64,000 bases of DNA from Neoceratodus forsteri (lineage: Eukaryota > Chordata > Ceratodontiformes > Ceratodontidae): contig CM028129.1 of assembly GCA_016271365.2 (NCBI GenBank), positions 1,004,413,501-1,004,477,500 of the forward strand. Reading direction: 5' to 3'. The notes beneath the pieces are model-generated. The model was not told where the DNA came from. It was given only the letters and a program-made list of their open reading frames with translations, and ran no database searches. How positions within the stretch are numbered: position 1 is the stretch's first letter; each line of letters begins with the position of its first letter. Positions 12,336 through 24,409 of the stretch are shown one piece after another. A program made the translations under genes and the position numbers.

Positions 12336-13178
12336 CTATCGGCCAGGACTAGGCGTTTTATCCACACAATCCACTAAGAGACGTGTGGGGCCAGGGTCCA
12401 AATCACAGTTGGTTGGTCGCAGCGTTCGGATGACCATCACAATATTATCAATTGTGGGGAGGCTGAAGTCAGACCATACAAACTGAGTGTTCGACATCTC
12501 CAGCCGACCATCACCGCTCCCATTGGAAAGGGAAGGATGGACAACTGACCTGATTTTGGCAACCTTATCTGCAAAGAAGAGAGCAAACTCCTCACACCGT
12601 TCTAGAGAAAAGGCTCTTCTGGGCTGAAGACAGGCTGGATTGCACAGTCTGTCCACAGTCCGAAAGAGCTGAGCTGGTCTATTCTGTGCAGCTGCAATCT
12701 CTCTGGACAGGAATTCTGCCTTCTTACGAGAGATTGTGGATTGATAGGCCGTATAATGGTCCATCAAACTAAGTTTGTCATCATCCAGACCGGACTTCCT
12801 CCAACGCCTCTCCAGCCTTCGTCCCACCCTCCTCAACTCCCTCACGGTCTCATCAAACCATGGAGACCTGGGTCGACGAGTGAGAGGACGAACACGAACA
12901 GGTGCAATAGAATCCAGGGCCCCTGTCACCGCCTTATTATAGGCATGTACCAGGTCACCTGGATCCAAGCAATCCATCGGTAGGCCCGATCGGTCCAGCA
13001 CCGCCATCAGGTCATCCGGGGACACACCCCTTAAAGGGCGGTACCGTACCATCTCCGAAGGGGCTGACCTAATAGGGGTGGCCTCAAAACTGAACCTAAT
13101 GGAGTGATGGTCAGACCATCCAAGTGGTTCCACCACCAAATCAGATATCCCCATCCCCAGAAGGAATACCAGATCCAA
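12336..13178 (-). pseudogene. L2 ORF2 fragment: endonuclease C-terminus and linker
   Basis: The 280-codon open frame begins in the last part of the APE endonuclease. Near its N-terminus, LGWSDHHSIRF contains the SDH catalytic motif. It continues into the Arg-rich linker typical of L2, where 'SPWFDETVRELRRVGRRLER' is at about residues 108-127. The frame is then lost before the reverse transcriptase. In a live element it would be part of one protein that nicks the target and copies LINE RNA at the nick. Here it is a truncated fossil with no start of its own. Confidence 0.85.
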
Positions 13179-13213
13179 TGAGTGTCCACCAATATGAGTC
13201 GAGGTGGAAACAA

Positions 13214-13984
13214 CCTGTGTTGTCAGTTCTTTTCTATTGCATATCTTGATTTTAAAAAGTTACTTTCATACAGTTCAAAAGAATATTGTGTAGACAATTT
13301 CCTCGCTTTAGGTAGCAATAGAAAAGTAAGATAGAATTCCATTTTATGAACTGTTTTATTTATAGAGGCCCATTCTGAAGCCCTTTGCTGTTTAACTTGT
13401 TTTTGCATATCTGGTTGTTTTATTTTGTCCTATAATCATTCTTTTAATTTACTTAATAATAATTCCATAGGCTTGATTGAAAGATAATTTGTCAAGTAAC
13501 CATACCATGAGTTTTATAAAATCCTGAAACAATTTTGTGTTTACCAGTCAGAAGAAATAAGTTATTAAGACAGAATATTTTCTATTGTAACATTACATTT
13601 ACATAATTGCCAAATAATAAAATAACTGAGTTCAGCTTTTCATTATTTGAGGCACATATCTTGCAGCAGAATACTTTATGCCTGGGAGAAAAGGGTAGAT
13701 TGTTCAGCCTCAGGTTCCCAGTGGTGTGCGACACTGATGGCTTTCTTCCCTGCATTAAATTTGCAGTAGCTCTTCCCATTAAACAGTGACTCCAAACTTT
13801 TCTTTCAGTGTTACATGCTGCAGCTGAGTGAATGATAGAAGAGAAAAGCAATGGATCCTTCATCTTTTTAGATTTGTTTGCCAAAAGCAAGGCAAACATA
13901 TTGGTGCTGCATAACATGTGAAGGGCCTTTGGGGGTTTGACCCCATGTTTAGCTACTCAGAGAGCAAGATAACTGAATCTCTTT
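13214..13984. other. Unassigned intronic sequence
   Basis: No gene or repeat was recognised. Overlapping small frames on both strands at 13582-13917 resemble no protein family and are not called. Confidence 0.4.
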
Positions 13985-16440
13985 ACTCATGCCTTTAGAC
14001 AGAGAAAGGAACTGTGTTCTAGAACCCCAGGTCCAACCATGTAAGCCTGTAGCTCAGTGATTAGAGCACTAGGATGGTATTCTGGGGGCCTGGGCTCAAC
14101 TCCCAGTAGGTCACATTATTTTTTTCTCACTACAATTTGGAACTTAAATTACTTAGCAGTAGCTAATAGTGCCCCAAAAAGCATCTAATTGTCATCTTGA
14201 TTACCCCAAGTTGCAAGGTATGCAATACTAGCGAAAGGACATGTCTGGGAACCTCAGCTACAACCATGTGAGCCTGTAGCTCAACAGTTACATCACCTTG
14301 ATGGTATTCTGGGGGTCTTTACTCAATGCCCAGTAGGTCTCATTATTTCATTCTCACTACAATGTACTGAACCAAAAAAACATCTTATTGCTATCTTGAT
14401 TATTCCTAGATACAGGATATGCAATGCCACAGAAAGCAAGTACAGTATCTCTGGAAACCCCAGGTTCAACTATGTGAACCTGTAGCTCAGTGGTTACAGC
14501 ACCAGGACAGAATTCCAGGGGTGTGGGTTCAATTTCCAGTAAGTCGCATTATTTCATTCTCACTACAATTTACTGCACCAAAAAAACATCTTACTGTTGG
14601 GTTGCATCCAAGGATACTTAGGGAATTAGCAGCAGAACTGGCTGAACCACTAGCTGGGCTGTTCGACTGCTCACTCACAGTAGGTCCGGAGAAGTTTCAA
14701 AGGATTGGAGAATGGTAAATGTTATACTGCTTCATGTGGGGGGGATAGGGAGCAACCAGGGAACTACAGGCCTGTCAGTCTGACCGTCACTGTGGGGAAA
14801 GCTGATGGAATCACTAATCAAAGAGGACCTCGTGGACTATCTAGAGAGTGACAAGCTCCAGGATAGTATACAACACGGTTCCAATGCAGGTGGGTCTCGT
14901 CAGACTAACCTGATTGTTTTCTTTGACTGGGTGATCAAGGAAATAGGGAAGAGCCACACTGCGGATCTGTTGTACTTTGACTTTATCAAGGCTTTTGATT
15001 CAGTACTGTACAAAAAGTTGCTCAAAATGATGGGAGACCTAGGTGCAGCGAAAATCATAGTCATATGAGTGGGTAGTTGACTAGAAGGGAGGCAGCAGAA
15101 GATGGTGGTCAACAGGGATAAATCAGAGGAAAGGGAGGCTATGAGCGGGGTTCAACAGGGATCTGTCCTGGGTCCAGTCCTCTTCAACATGTTCATTAGT
15201 GACATTGGTAAGGTAATCCAGGGTGGGCTGTGTCTCTTCACAGATGAAATAAAACTATGTGGGAGGGCGGATAGTGATGAGGGAATAAGGGATATGCAGA
15301 GGGACCTACAGACACTAGAGGGGTGGTCAAAGGTCTGGCAGTTAAAATTCAGTGCCAAAAAGTACAAGGTAATACACCTAGGGAAAGGTAAACCCCAAGA
15401 TGGAGTACTAGATGTGTGGGGTGAGACTTAGCACTGTAAGAGAGAAACAGGATCTAGGAGTTATAATCGGTAACTCCCTTAAACAAATAATCCAATGCAA
15501 CAAGTCCTATAGCAAGACTGACAGGATGCTGGGATGCATCAGGAGGGTACTGATGGCAGGAGAAAAGAGATAATATTTCCCCTCTACAGATCCCTTTTGA
15601 TGCCTCACCTGGAGTACTGCATCCAGTTCTGGAGCCCTTACCTCAGAAAGGACAGAGGTTGGAAACTGTGCAGCACAGAGTAACAAAAATGGTTCAGAGC
15701 TAGCAGGGCAGATCCTATGAGGAGCACCTCAAGGCACTAAATATGTATTCACTGAAAACCAGAAGACAGAGGGGAGATAGTGTAGAGACCTTTATTCCTT
15801 AAAAGAATTAATAAAGTAATCTGTGAGGACTTGTTTACCCAGAATACCAACTCGAGGTTACACAGTCTCGAGTGGAAATTAACAGGATGGAGGTTCAGGA
15901 GGGATGTGAGGAAGTACTTCTTTATGGAAAGGGTGGGGGAACCTTGGAACAATCTGTCGGCTGAGGTGGTGGGTGCAAACACAGTCAGGGAGTCAAGCAG
16001 GCATGGGATGGAATATGGTGAATAGTAGTTGCCTAGGAAGAAAATACCCAGGAGGAGAATGGGGATAGGACAGAGAGGGTTAGTACCTTGGAGGAACAAT
16101 AGGTTCCAAGGCAAGTTCCAGGGATTATAGGGAATAGGGGAGACTGGATGGACCACAGGTCTTTTTCTGCCATCATGGTCTATGTATCTGTTTCTATTGT
16201 CATCTTGATTATTCCTAGTTGCAGGTTATGCAGTACAAGAAAAAGGAAGTGTCTCTGGCAACTCCAGGTCCAACCATGTGAGCCTGTAGTTCAGGAGTTG
16301 CAGCAGTGGGACAGTATTCCAGAGGCCTGGGTTCAATTCCCAGTAGGCCACTTTATTTGCTTCTCATTACAATTTGTTCTTTACATTGCTTAGCAGAGCA
16401 TAATTCTGCACCAGAAAGCATCTGATTGTCAACATGACTT
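13985..16440 (+). repeat. Tandem array of four tRNA-like units
   Basis: Four copies of a unit of about 206-226 bp each contain a tRNA-like core. 'cctgtagctcagtgg' resembles the D-arm/box A and 'gggttcaattcccagtagg' resembles the T-arm/box B. The cores begin at 14047, 14273, 14479 and 16283. Removing the CR1 insertion at about 14598-16190 restores the spacing between the third and fourth copies to about 209 bp. Units are diverged, and none has a properly paired acceptor stem that I can see, so these are SINE-like relics and not tRNA genes. Confidence 0.7.
14598..16190 (+). mobile_element. CR1 LINE copy, 5'-truncated
   Basis: This plus-strand CR1 begins in the reverse transcriptase N-terminal region ('lrELAAELAEPLAGLFDCS'). 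It carries 'YFDFIKAFDSVLYKKLLKMM', then '[20 protein letters not shown]', and ends with CR1-type sequence 'atcatggtctatgtatctg'. The catalytic YADD/FADD box is changed to 'FTDE', and several frameshifts break the ORF (main pieces 14805-15068 and 15102-15431; the C-terminal piece 15831-16025 includes 'RVGEPWNNLSAEVV'). The copy sits inside the tandem tRNA-like array and is therefore younger than it. Confidence 0.88.
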
Positions 16441-16669
16441 TAAGCAGCTAATAGGCAGTTTGTGTTTTGGGGACATGGTTAAGAGAGGGCAGCTGCATCT
16501 TTGTAACCATACTATAGGCAGTAAGGTTGCCTGCATGTCCCAATAGGTAGCTTCTGCTGTGTGTCATCTTATTGTTTCCCACTGTTTCTCATTTGAATTC
16601 AATTAAGCCCCAATTAAAACAATTATGAACTGTTCATATGCTCCACTCATGAACATGCATCAAAATCGT

Positions 16670-16691
16670 ATTTTATTTATTTATTTATTTG
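16670..16691. repeat. (TTTA)n microsatellite
   Basis: About five tandem attt/ttta units lie within a short region rich in the palindromic octamer-like word ttcatgaa (16620-16765). Confidence 0.85.
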
Positions 16692-17119
16692 TTTTGATAA
16701 CCAGCAAGTGCATTGTAGCTAAAGCTAATTTTTCAGACAATATCAAATTGTTCATGAATGTTCATGAATTTTGCATAAGCAGTAAATAACACTTCTGGGC
16801 CAGGATTCACAAAAACAAAAAGTATGCTCAAACTGTGCAGCACCTCCCGTTGCGCTGAAGGGCAAAGATGCTCGTCCTATATGACTGTGAATAGGGGCAG
16901 GCAGGGACAGTGCTAACCCAGGAAAAGTAGTGGAATATACAGTAGTGTTAAACCCACAGTCAGCCAAGAAAATAGCCCTACAGCCAATAGCACTCATGTG
17001 ATAAACTGCCATTCACAAAAGTAGCAGCAAGGTGCTAGTGGCCATTAGCATGCCTATTATGGGCTCATTTGTATTGAATTAGTGTGGCGTTGCCCGGGCC
17101 CCCACCAGACCAAGTTCCA

Positions 17120-17520
17120 TGCAGCATCATTCCCCAAGTTTACTGCCCCCCGTCCTCTGATCACTAACCTCATAATGTAAATAACCCTTTCTGTAGTGTG
17201 TGGTCCCTTCCCCCTCCCTGCTCTCCCACCCATAATGTTATGAAATAATTTCCATAGTGTAGGTTCCCTTCCCATTCCCCAATCTCCACCCATAATGTTA
17301 TAAAATAATTTCCATACTGTAGCATCCCTCCTCATTCCCCGATCTCCCACCCATAATGTTATCAAATAATTTACATAGTATAGGGTCCCTCCTGTTCCCC
17401 GATCTACCACCTAAAATGTGCAAACCCATTTTCCATAGTGTAGTTGTCCCTCTCCCCTCCCCAGTTACCAATCGCCATCCCCAAATGAACATAACCTATT
17501 CCCTTATTGTCTAGGGTCCC
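17120..17520. repeat. 58-60-bp tandem repeat in left arm of FB1
   Basis: Successive units read 'ccacccataatgttat' followed by 'aataatttccatagtgtag' and a C-rich block. About five diverged units are present. The complementary units in the right arm begin 'ctacactatggaaa'. The tandem organisation of both arms is the hallmark of foldback-type elements. Confidence 0.85.
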
Positions 17521-17656
17521 TTCCCCACTCCATCAAGTGTGACTCACTACCCCGCTACCCCGTTCTCAATTGTTAGCTGGCAACCACCACAGCCCTTCTC
17601 TCACCACCATGGCTGGCCATTGACTGAGCCCTCTTGGAGTGCATACTGTAGACAGT

Positions 17657-17700
17657 ATGGCTCCTTGACTGTGATTGGTCAATCACAGTCAAGGAGCCAT
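17657..17700. repeat. 44-bp perfect palindrome at the centre of FB1
   Basis: Two 21-bp arms (atggctccttgactgtgattg and its exact complement) flank a 2-nt centre. Outside them the symmetry continues with mismatches (gagccctcttgga against tccaagagggctc), giving an extended stem of over 100 bp that would extrude readily as a cruciform or fold in RNA. Confidence 0.95.
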
Positions 17701-18000
17701 TCTGTATAAAATATGGTTTCCAAGAGGGCTCAATTAGTGGCCAGCTGCTGTGGTGAGAGGAGGGCTGTGTTGGTCACTAACTAACAATCGGGATGGGGGA
17801 GCAGGGTGGTGGGTCACACTTGGCAGAATGGGGGGGTGGTGGTGGAGGAACCTTAGACTACCAGGGAATAGGTTATATTCATTTGACAATGGCGATCAGT
17901 GACCAGGGAGGGTGGAGGGACCACTACACTATGGAAAATGGGTTTGTACATTTTGGGTGGGAGATCAGGGAAAGGGAAGGGACCCTACACTATGGAAATT

Positions 18001-18381
18001 CAAATAAGCTTCATACCGTAATACCTTTAAATGCATTTGAAACCTTCATTAGTAAATTCACTACTGATACCTGTCTCTGCATCTTATCTGTATCCTACTC
18101 CCTATTGCTACTCTTACCTCTATCTGTTTTTCTCGGCATACAATGTCTATTGTAATTGTATCATCAGATGCCTCTGCTAAATGTAATATTATATATACTG
18201 TATATCCTTGTTCAGAAATTGTTATTACTATTCTATTTAAGACCATGCATCTCTATTTTGTATTTTGTATTATGCATTGCTTGTATCTCTGTTGCACATA
18301 TCTGTATTCTGTTTGTAGAAGGGATCTCCTTGCAAATGAGCTTGCTCAATGGATCTATCCCGTCACAATAAACTTAAACTT
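18001..18381 (+). mobile_element. LINE 3' end inserted in the right arm of FB1
   Basis: The block interrupts the repeat unit of FB1 and ends 'gtcacaataaacttaaactt', a typical LINE 3' terminus with AATAAA. The six bases gaaatt occur on both sides (17995-18000 and 18382-18387), a plausible target duplication, and removing the block restores the FB1 unit. Only 3' untranslated sequence is present, so the LINE clade is uncertain. Confidence 0.7.
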
Positions 18382-18795
18382 GAAATTATTTTTATCACAT
18401 TACTAATAGGAGATTGGGGAATGGGGAAAGACCCTAGAGTTCACTATGGAAATAATTTCATAACATTACAGGTGGGGATTGGGAGAGGGAGGGACATTAC
18501 ACTATGGAAAAATTATATTTTACTGTTGGGTGGGGGTTGGGGACTGGGGACCTACACTACAGAAATATTTCTTTATATTCTTGAGTTGTTGAACAGGGAC
18601 CGGGAGGGGTGGGGGCCGTGGTACCACCGCCAACCACTAGGATTGCACTTATTACCATCAGGTTTGTGTCAGCAGTACTTTATTCCGTGCAAGGACCTTC
18701 GCAAAGGCCCTTGCATGGAGCAAAACTTTAGTGAATGGGATTGCGGGGATATGCAGATCCCCTCCCCTTCATTAGCACTGTGGCCCCCCTCACTA

Positions 18796-18905
18796 CTTTG
18801 CCCAGGCGCAAACCCAGTTTGCAGGGGTGAATTGGGCTTTGTGAATACCAACTATTCACAAAGCCCAGTTTGCCTTGGGAATGCCAGGTTTGCGCCTGGG
18901 CAAAG
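18796..18905. repeat. Nested 110-bp hairpin in the right end of FB1
   Basis: The 'ctttgcccaggcgcaaaccc' arm is matched by 'aggtttgcgcctgggcaaag' at 18886-18905. The inner stem is gggctttgtgaata / tattcacaaagccc. The stem repeats part of the terminal sequence (tttgtgaat), so it may be a second, smaller relative nested close to the FB1 end. Confidence 0.85.
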
Positions 18906-19014
18906 TTTTGTGAATCTGGCCACCCTGGTTTCTTTTTTTTTTCTTATATTCTTCCATATAAACATTTAATTTTATGCAACTAATTATGCACAATGCCATT
19001 TTCTATGTCACATG

Positions 19015-19289
19015 TGCCTACCCTGTGGAACTCCTTGTCTGGTTATTTGAAAGAGGCTCTCTCAGTAGAAGCCTTTAAAAAGGGCCTAAATATGTATTTG
19101 TTCCAGCAAGCTTTTATTGACTCTTGATTAATTGATTTATGTGGTGATTTTAAATGTGGGATAGATAGATTAATTTTGTTCTCCCAGTCAAATCTTATAT
19201 ATGTATTTTTTGGTATGATTTGAAATAATTGTACTGTTCTTATTGCACAGTGCCCAGAGTCCTTGGATTTGGGCACTTTAGAAATAAAG

Positions 19290-19344
<55 letters not shown>

Positions 19345-19345
19345 T
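19015..19345 (+). mobile_element. LINE 3' fragment with tetranucleotide tail
   Basis: A short coding remnant on the plus strand (about 19025-19115) reads like a LINE C-terminus: '.SVEAFKKGLNMYLFQQAF'. It is followed by 3' UTR sequence ending 'cactttagaaataaag' and then an (ATCT)n run at 19291-19345. An L2/Rex-type terminus with a microsatellite tail fits best. Confidence 0.7.
19291..19345. repeat. (ATCT)n microsatellite
   Basis: About 13 uninterrupted ATCT units directly abut the AATAAAG of a LINE 3' end, so the repeat probably grew from the element's own tail. Uninterrupted length suggests it is polymorphic. Confidence 0.97.
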
Positions 19346-22300
19346 ATAGTATTCTATTTTAAGAAGGCAACAAAAAAAGAAAAATGCATATTTTCAGGTG
19401 GTATTACCATTACCTAGTCTTTCCTTTTACAATGTAGATAGAACTAGAATGAAAGAGAAGGGGGAGAGAAAAAAGTAAACAGAAACAAATACCATACAAG
19501 TATCCGTGGTAAAATACTTAACATGTAAACTGAAAAAGGGGACTATTACTTCTTATTCAATAATTACAAGAGGTGAGACTTTCATGTTTAAATCTTTCCA
19601 TGCCCCTTCTTTAAATTCTTCTATTGTATTGTAATGTAGCTATTTAAGTATTAATTTTTCAGTTTATATAGCATCCTGGAACATAAGCCATTTCAGCTTA
19701 TTAAAAACAGCAATTGTATCACAATTCTGTTCTGTCAAGATTAATTGTTTTGTTGCTGTTGAAGCTAAAGAGGTGACTTTACATTCCCAGGAAAAAATGT
19801 ATACCTGAATAACCATTTCAAGCAGCAGTCAGTACAAAAAAGTTATTCCAAAAAGCTAATGTTCTGCTTTGTTTATGAAAAACATTGATAGAGAGGTTGA
19901 TTTGGATTTTCTGGATGCTTCCTATGCTGTGTCTATACATTTGCATTTTTGTCTGGGTTCTTACCCTCCTCAGATCCTCAATATTATTTCTATGCAAAAA
20001 TTTGGTGCCGATTTTTTTTTTTGAGAAATAATTATTTCAGAACTTTCATAAACTTCTTAAATGATGATGGAAATTGAAAGTGTTACTACCAAAATAAAAC
20101 GGAAGACATCTGGCATTGATTAGGAGGGAAAAAAGGTGAGGTCAAATTTTTGCCCATTTTCTTTGCACTGCTGCTTTAATGTTAATATTTGTGGAGATAG
20201 CCAATCATATTCCAGGAAAATATTTCTTAGTTCTTCTGCAGCTGCTTCCCACCATTTTGAAATATAAGAGCAACTCCATAAGCAATGTGCCAAATCTGCC
20301 TTTTCCTTTCACCAATGCCAACAAAGATTGTCTGCTTCACACTTCATCACATACATGTTTGCAGGGATAAGATATGCTCTGCTTAATATTCTCATTTGGA
20401 TGGCCTTATTCCTGGTGAAGGAATAGACTTAATTTACCCCATTCCAGTATTCTGACAACTGGTGATCATTTAAAACTATTTTTAGTTCCTGTTGCGACTT
20501 GGAACTATAGGGTTTTCTAATATCTTTATAACACATATGGAAATATGAATAATACCCAGTTAAACTTTCTTTGCCCATTTTCCTAATCATTTGACCCTCC
20601 TGTTTATGAATGTTAATGAACATAAAGGTTGAAAAGTTTCATAAAAGTTCATGAAACTCCTGCAGTGAACTTTCATGGACACAATCCTCACTATTTTTGA
20701 AAATCATTTGTAAGGAAATCACATTTTAACATGAAGGTTTTGATCCACAAATTATGTTTTCCTTATGTACACAATCAGAGACAGACACATTTAACCCTAT
20801 TTTATCACAAAACCTAAGCAATTAATTAGCCATGACAATCGTACTATTTTAACAGACTGTTCGTGTTCTGATGAATGTCCTATTAACACATATTTTAGTA
20901 GTACAGAACAGTCAGCATTAAAACCTTAAAAAGAGCTCATTAATACTGAGTTGTTATTTGGTTTGTAGGTAAGATTACAAGTCTAATAGCTTCATTAGTC
21001 ATATTTAGACTTGTCACATATCAGTGGATAAATTCTGTTTTCTTGTCCTCCATATACTTGCCCAATACATTTTTAAAGGATAACATACTAATGGCTCTCT
21101 CAACATTCTCTGGCAGGTTATTCCATAACTCAACCACCCTTTGATTGAACCAGTTCCCCTTTCTGATCATTTTGTGCATTTCTCCCCTAAGCTGAAATGG
21201 TTGCATTCTGGTTGCCCTATCTGTTTCTGTTTTGTTTTTTTGATAATCTTGTAGATTCCCAAATTAATTCATGTGGTAGAGCCTTATATACATAGCACAA
21301 TTCTCCCCTGAGCTTGCAGTATGATATGGAATATAGTCCCAAGACCTTTAACCTATCATCATAAGCCTTTTCTTTTAATTTTTTTATTCTATTCAGTGGA
21401 GTGGGGAGTTACATTTTTCATTGGTAATATTTTATGCAAACTGAGTTTTTTTCATGATAAGACATTTTCGGACACTTCATGAACTTTGTGTTAATGAATA
21501 GCTTATGAACTTGATTCATGAACTCAGTGGAAGAACAGTTGATAAATTTTACTGGATATTCATGAACATTCTTCAAAGTTCATATATGGATGAATGCTAT
21601 TTTATCTGGGGTTGCTTGACAACACATGTATGTCTTTTATTTATATTTTGCCCACACTGCCTGTATGCGTCTCATCTAAACTGTTGAAACAATATGTTAC
21701 TTATGTTAGTGGATAGGAGTGGATGGTAAGGCAATCTCATCTCATCTAAATCTCATATTCCTGTTTCTTTTGTTTGTACACCTCATACTCACTGATATAG
21801 AGTATGTGCCTGTCAGTTACTTTTACTGCAGCCTAACAGCCCAATGAATATGCCAACCTCCCCACCACCATCACTGCCACACTTGCTGGCTATGCTGAAT
21901 GCGGAATCTTCAGCTTTCATCACTTGACTACACTTCTGCAAAACAGTTTCTTTCATCATAACAGAGCTGTGTTCTGTTTTTTTAATGTGTTTTTTAGCAC
22001 CTGTCTTTATCGTACTATTCAATGTAATGCCTTTGAACTGCTAACAGTTTATCAGTGGCAAGATACTATTTGAAGTGACCAACACTCTACCAAAACAGTG
22101 CCAAGAGATTCAGCCTCAGAGGGAAGTACCTTGTTTTTAAAATAGATATAGTTAGGGCTGATTTAGTTTGCAGATCAGTTCCTAAATGGGGAACTAGGCA
22201 GTAACCTATGTCATTGAAAAGCACTGGCTGGTGTGGGGCCTGTTAATAGTTCTTTAAAGTAAATTGCTGTGTGATTTATTTTTTTGGTAATCATGACTCT

Positions 22301-22790
22301 TATAACAGTTAAAATAGTGATTAGTTGTGATGGCTGTGGAGGTGAGGGTGCAGAAACAGTACGCTGCATGAGCCTGCTCTATTATGTTTGCTTGCCAAAG
22401 TTTAGAAAACATCCTGTGATCATTTTGAACTGTAAGAGGGCATTAGGAGGCTCGCTCCTCCTCCACCTATCACAGCTTCAGAATACCTGGTTTTCTCCCC
22501 AGTTCCACCCAATCTCCACCTTGCTGCAGCTTTTCCCTTTGTTGTAGTTGGCCAATCGCAAGGCTGAAAAATGCAAGCAGGAAGCAGGTTTTCTTGTACA
22601 AGTTGTACTTCCTACAGCCGACATTTCCTGTGCAGTTTGTTCCCCTTCACTAGTACTTTACAGTGCTTTGTTTCTCTGCCATTCTGGGAATGTCAGAGTT
22701 GTTGCACAACAGCTACAGTTACTACATGTCTGTGTCTGCCATATCAGCATTCAGCCCAAAAACAGAGAACTGTATAGTAGCACTGAAGTG
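19346..22790. other. Mostly unassigned AT-rich sequence
   Basis: No host gene is recognised. Two stretches, 20590-20690 and 21415-21590, are rich in ttcatgaa-type words in opposite arrangement and flank the CR1 fragment at 20990-21420. They may be the ends of one old inverted-repeat element that received that fragment. Frames at 20179-20370 and 22284-22877 resemble no known protein. Confidence 0.4.
20990..21420 (-). mobile_element. CR1-group LINE 3' fragment
   Basis: A minus-strand frame (21206-21021) reads 'GNWFNQRVVELWNNLPENVE' and then 'MLSFKNVLGKYM'. This is the C-terminal signature shared by CR1-group LINEs ('NRVV..WN.LP' before 'SFKN.LD'). Only the last part of the element is present, which is typical for short 5'-truncated insertions. 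Confidence 0.75.
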
Positions 22791-22794
22791 GAAC

Positions 22795-23410
22795 AACCTG
22801 CACATGAAATGACCCTGTCACCAGTATTCTCTTGTATGGGACCCAGCTGTGCAATATATTTACTGGCAGTACTGTAGGTGCCCAACCCTGCTGCTAGTAT
22901 CCCCTCTCCCACCTAATCCAGCTGCACTGTGACTTCACTGGTGGTGGGTGCTTAACCTTGCCACTGTTACTCCCCCTCCCTCCTGACCAACCTGCTCCAT
23001 TACTTTACTGGCAGTGGGCAGTCAGTCCCACCATTGGTACCCTGATCCCAACTGTGCTATAACTTTACTGGAAGTGAATGCTCAACCATACCACTGGTAT
23101 CCCACCTACTGCCCAAACCAGCTGCATTATAACTTTACAGGTGATGGGTGCTCAACCCTGCTGCAAGTATGATCTTCTCCAGCCTGCCCCCCAGCAATCA
23201 AAAACAGTTCAACAGCGGGCTGCCCAACCCCTGGTGCCAGCAAACAGCACACCTCCACACACATAAACAATCCCAACACACTTCAACACTGGGGTGCCCA
23301 ACTCCCAATGCTGGATAACAGCACCCCCTCCACCACAGTATGCAACATTAGAGTGCCCAACCCCGGGTGACACCAAGCAACACATCGACACTGGGGTGTC
23401 CATTTCATGG
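22795..23410. repeat. Two successive degenerate minisatellites
   Basis: From 22795 to 23175 a unit of about 75-80 bp recurs around 'actttactgg.agtggg.gc.caaccc', roughly five times. From about 23180 to 23410 a shorter unit of about 60 bp recurs around 'acactggggtgcccaac'. The two units share the 'gtgcccaacccc' block, so one may derive from the other. C-rich on the plus strand and without coding potential. Confidence 0.75.
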
Positions 23411-24409
23411 TATTGGGTACCTGAAAAAGAAAACTCCCTGTTCATTCCCTTAAAAAAAAACCAAAAAAAACACTGAAACAAATAAAACAGCCCATTGATA
23501 TCTTTTAGCATCCTCATCGTAGTGGGTGTGTGGGAGAAAAGTACAGACAACAGGAGAAGGTGCAAAACACACCAATATGTGTATTTATTGACAAAAAAAA
23601 TTAATAAATAAAATAAAAACCTTCAGAAAACAGAATAAATCAAACAAGCATTACACAGCTAGGACATGGCATTTGTCCCACCTTCTATGTTTCCTCAACC
23701 TCTCCCAAGGCTGAACTGATCTACTCTAGACTTGGAGACTGGACCTTAAATACAGACTAGTCACATGATGGATGAGGCTCCGCCTCCTAGTCTAATATGA
23801 AATGTTTCTAGGCTCAAAAAATAGAATTCAAATGTAATATCATAAAGATGAACAATAACAATTCATAATGGAGGCCTCTCAACAGAAAAACAAACAGTTT
23901 TAGCATTTTTAGGAATATTTTTCCACTGTAGCACCATCCACCGGCTGTGAATGACAGGTCTTCTCATATATAAACAGAAGCTGAAAGGGGCACTGGCCCC
24001 TAAGAGAAGACCTGCAGAAACAATCAGGTGAGCTACCATTGTTTGGGAGTACAGAACACAAGAACAGCACAAAAGAAGTAAAATATTCAGTTCTTTGTCA
24101 GGATATAAATAGCACTTGATAAATGAGTAATTGCACAGAAAACAGCAAGGGTTTGATTTAGCTTAAAGCTTGTTTTTTTTAAGTCTTGCTGCAATACACA
24201 GACGGCTCTTATTTTACAGAGGGAAAACCGAACAACAAAAATAAGAGCAAGCAGAGTTCAGGGAGGAGTTCTCTCATAAAAGTAGCATTTTTCTTTTACC
24301 ATGAGAAACTCTCCGTCACACTGCTCTTACAGCAAGTTGTTTGCTTAATTCTGCTCTGTAGTCCTGTTAGTGTTTTTGTCGCCAAGAAAACACTAATAGG
24401 AGATACAGA

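Larger units (their letters stand above)
10805..13213 (-). mobile_element. L2-clade LINE, 5'-truncated
   Basis: This minus-strand non-LTR retrotransposon copy encodes the end of an APE-type endonuclease, the linker, the reverse transcriptase and the C-terminal domain, and ends in a (TGAT)n-type tail at about 10808-10835. Such short-repeat tails are typical of L2 elements. The copy starts inside the endonuclease domain, so it is a usual 5'-truncated insertion. One break near 12140-12336 separates the two main frames and another near 11190 separates the C-terminal end (11118-10909). Among the LINEs in the window its reverse transcriptase is the best preserved. Confidence 0.9.
16797..18922. mobile_element. 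Foldback DNA transposon FB1
   Basis: The terminal inverted repeats are GGGCCAGGATTCACAAAA on the left and its near reverse complement, TTTTGTGAATCTGGCCA, on the right. Both arms contain the same tandem unit of about 58-60 bp in opposite orientation: 'cccataatgtta..aataatttccat' at 17120-17500 and its complement at 17880-18000 and 18400-18590. The arms meet at the perfect palindrome at 17657-17700. No transposase is encoded, so the element is non-autonomous. It is related to a second foldback element at 38843-40284. The superfamily is not resolved, and no clear target duplication was found. Confidence 0.75.

Noticed and set aside
14047..14545. Functional tRNA gene cluster
   Set aside because: Box A and box B are visible but the acceptor stems do not pair and the units are diverged, so these are tRNA-derived repeats.
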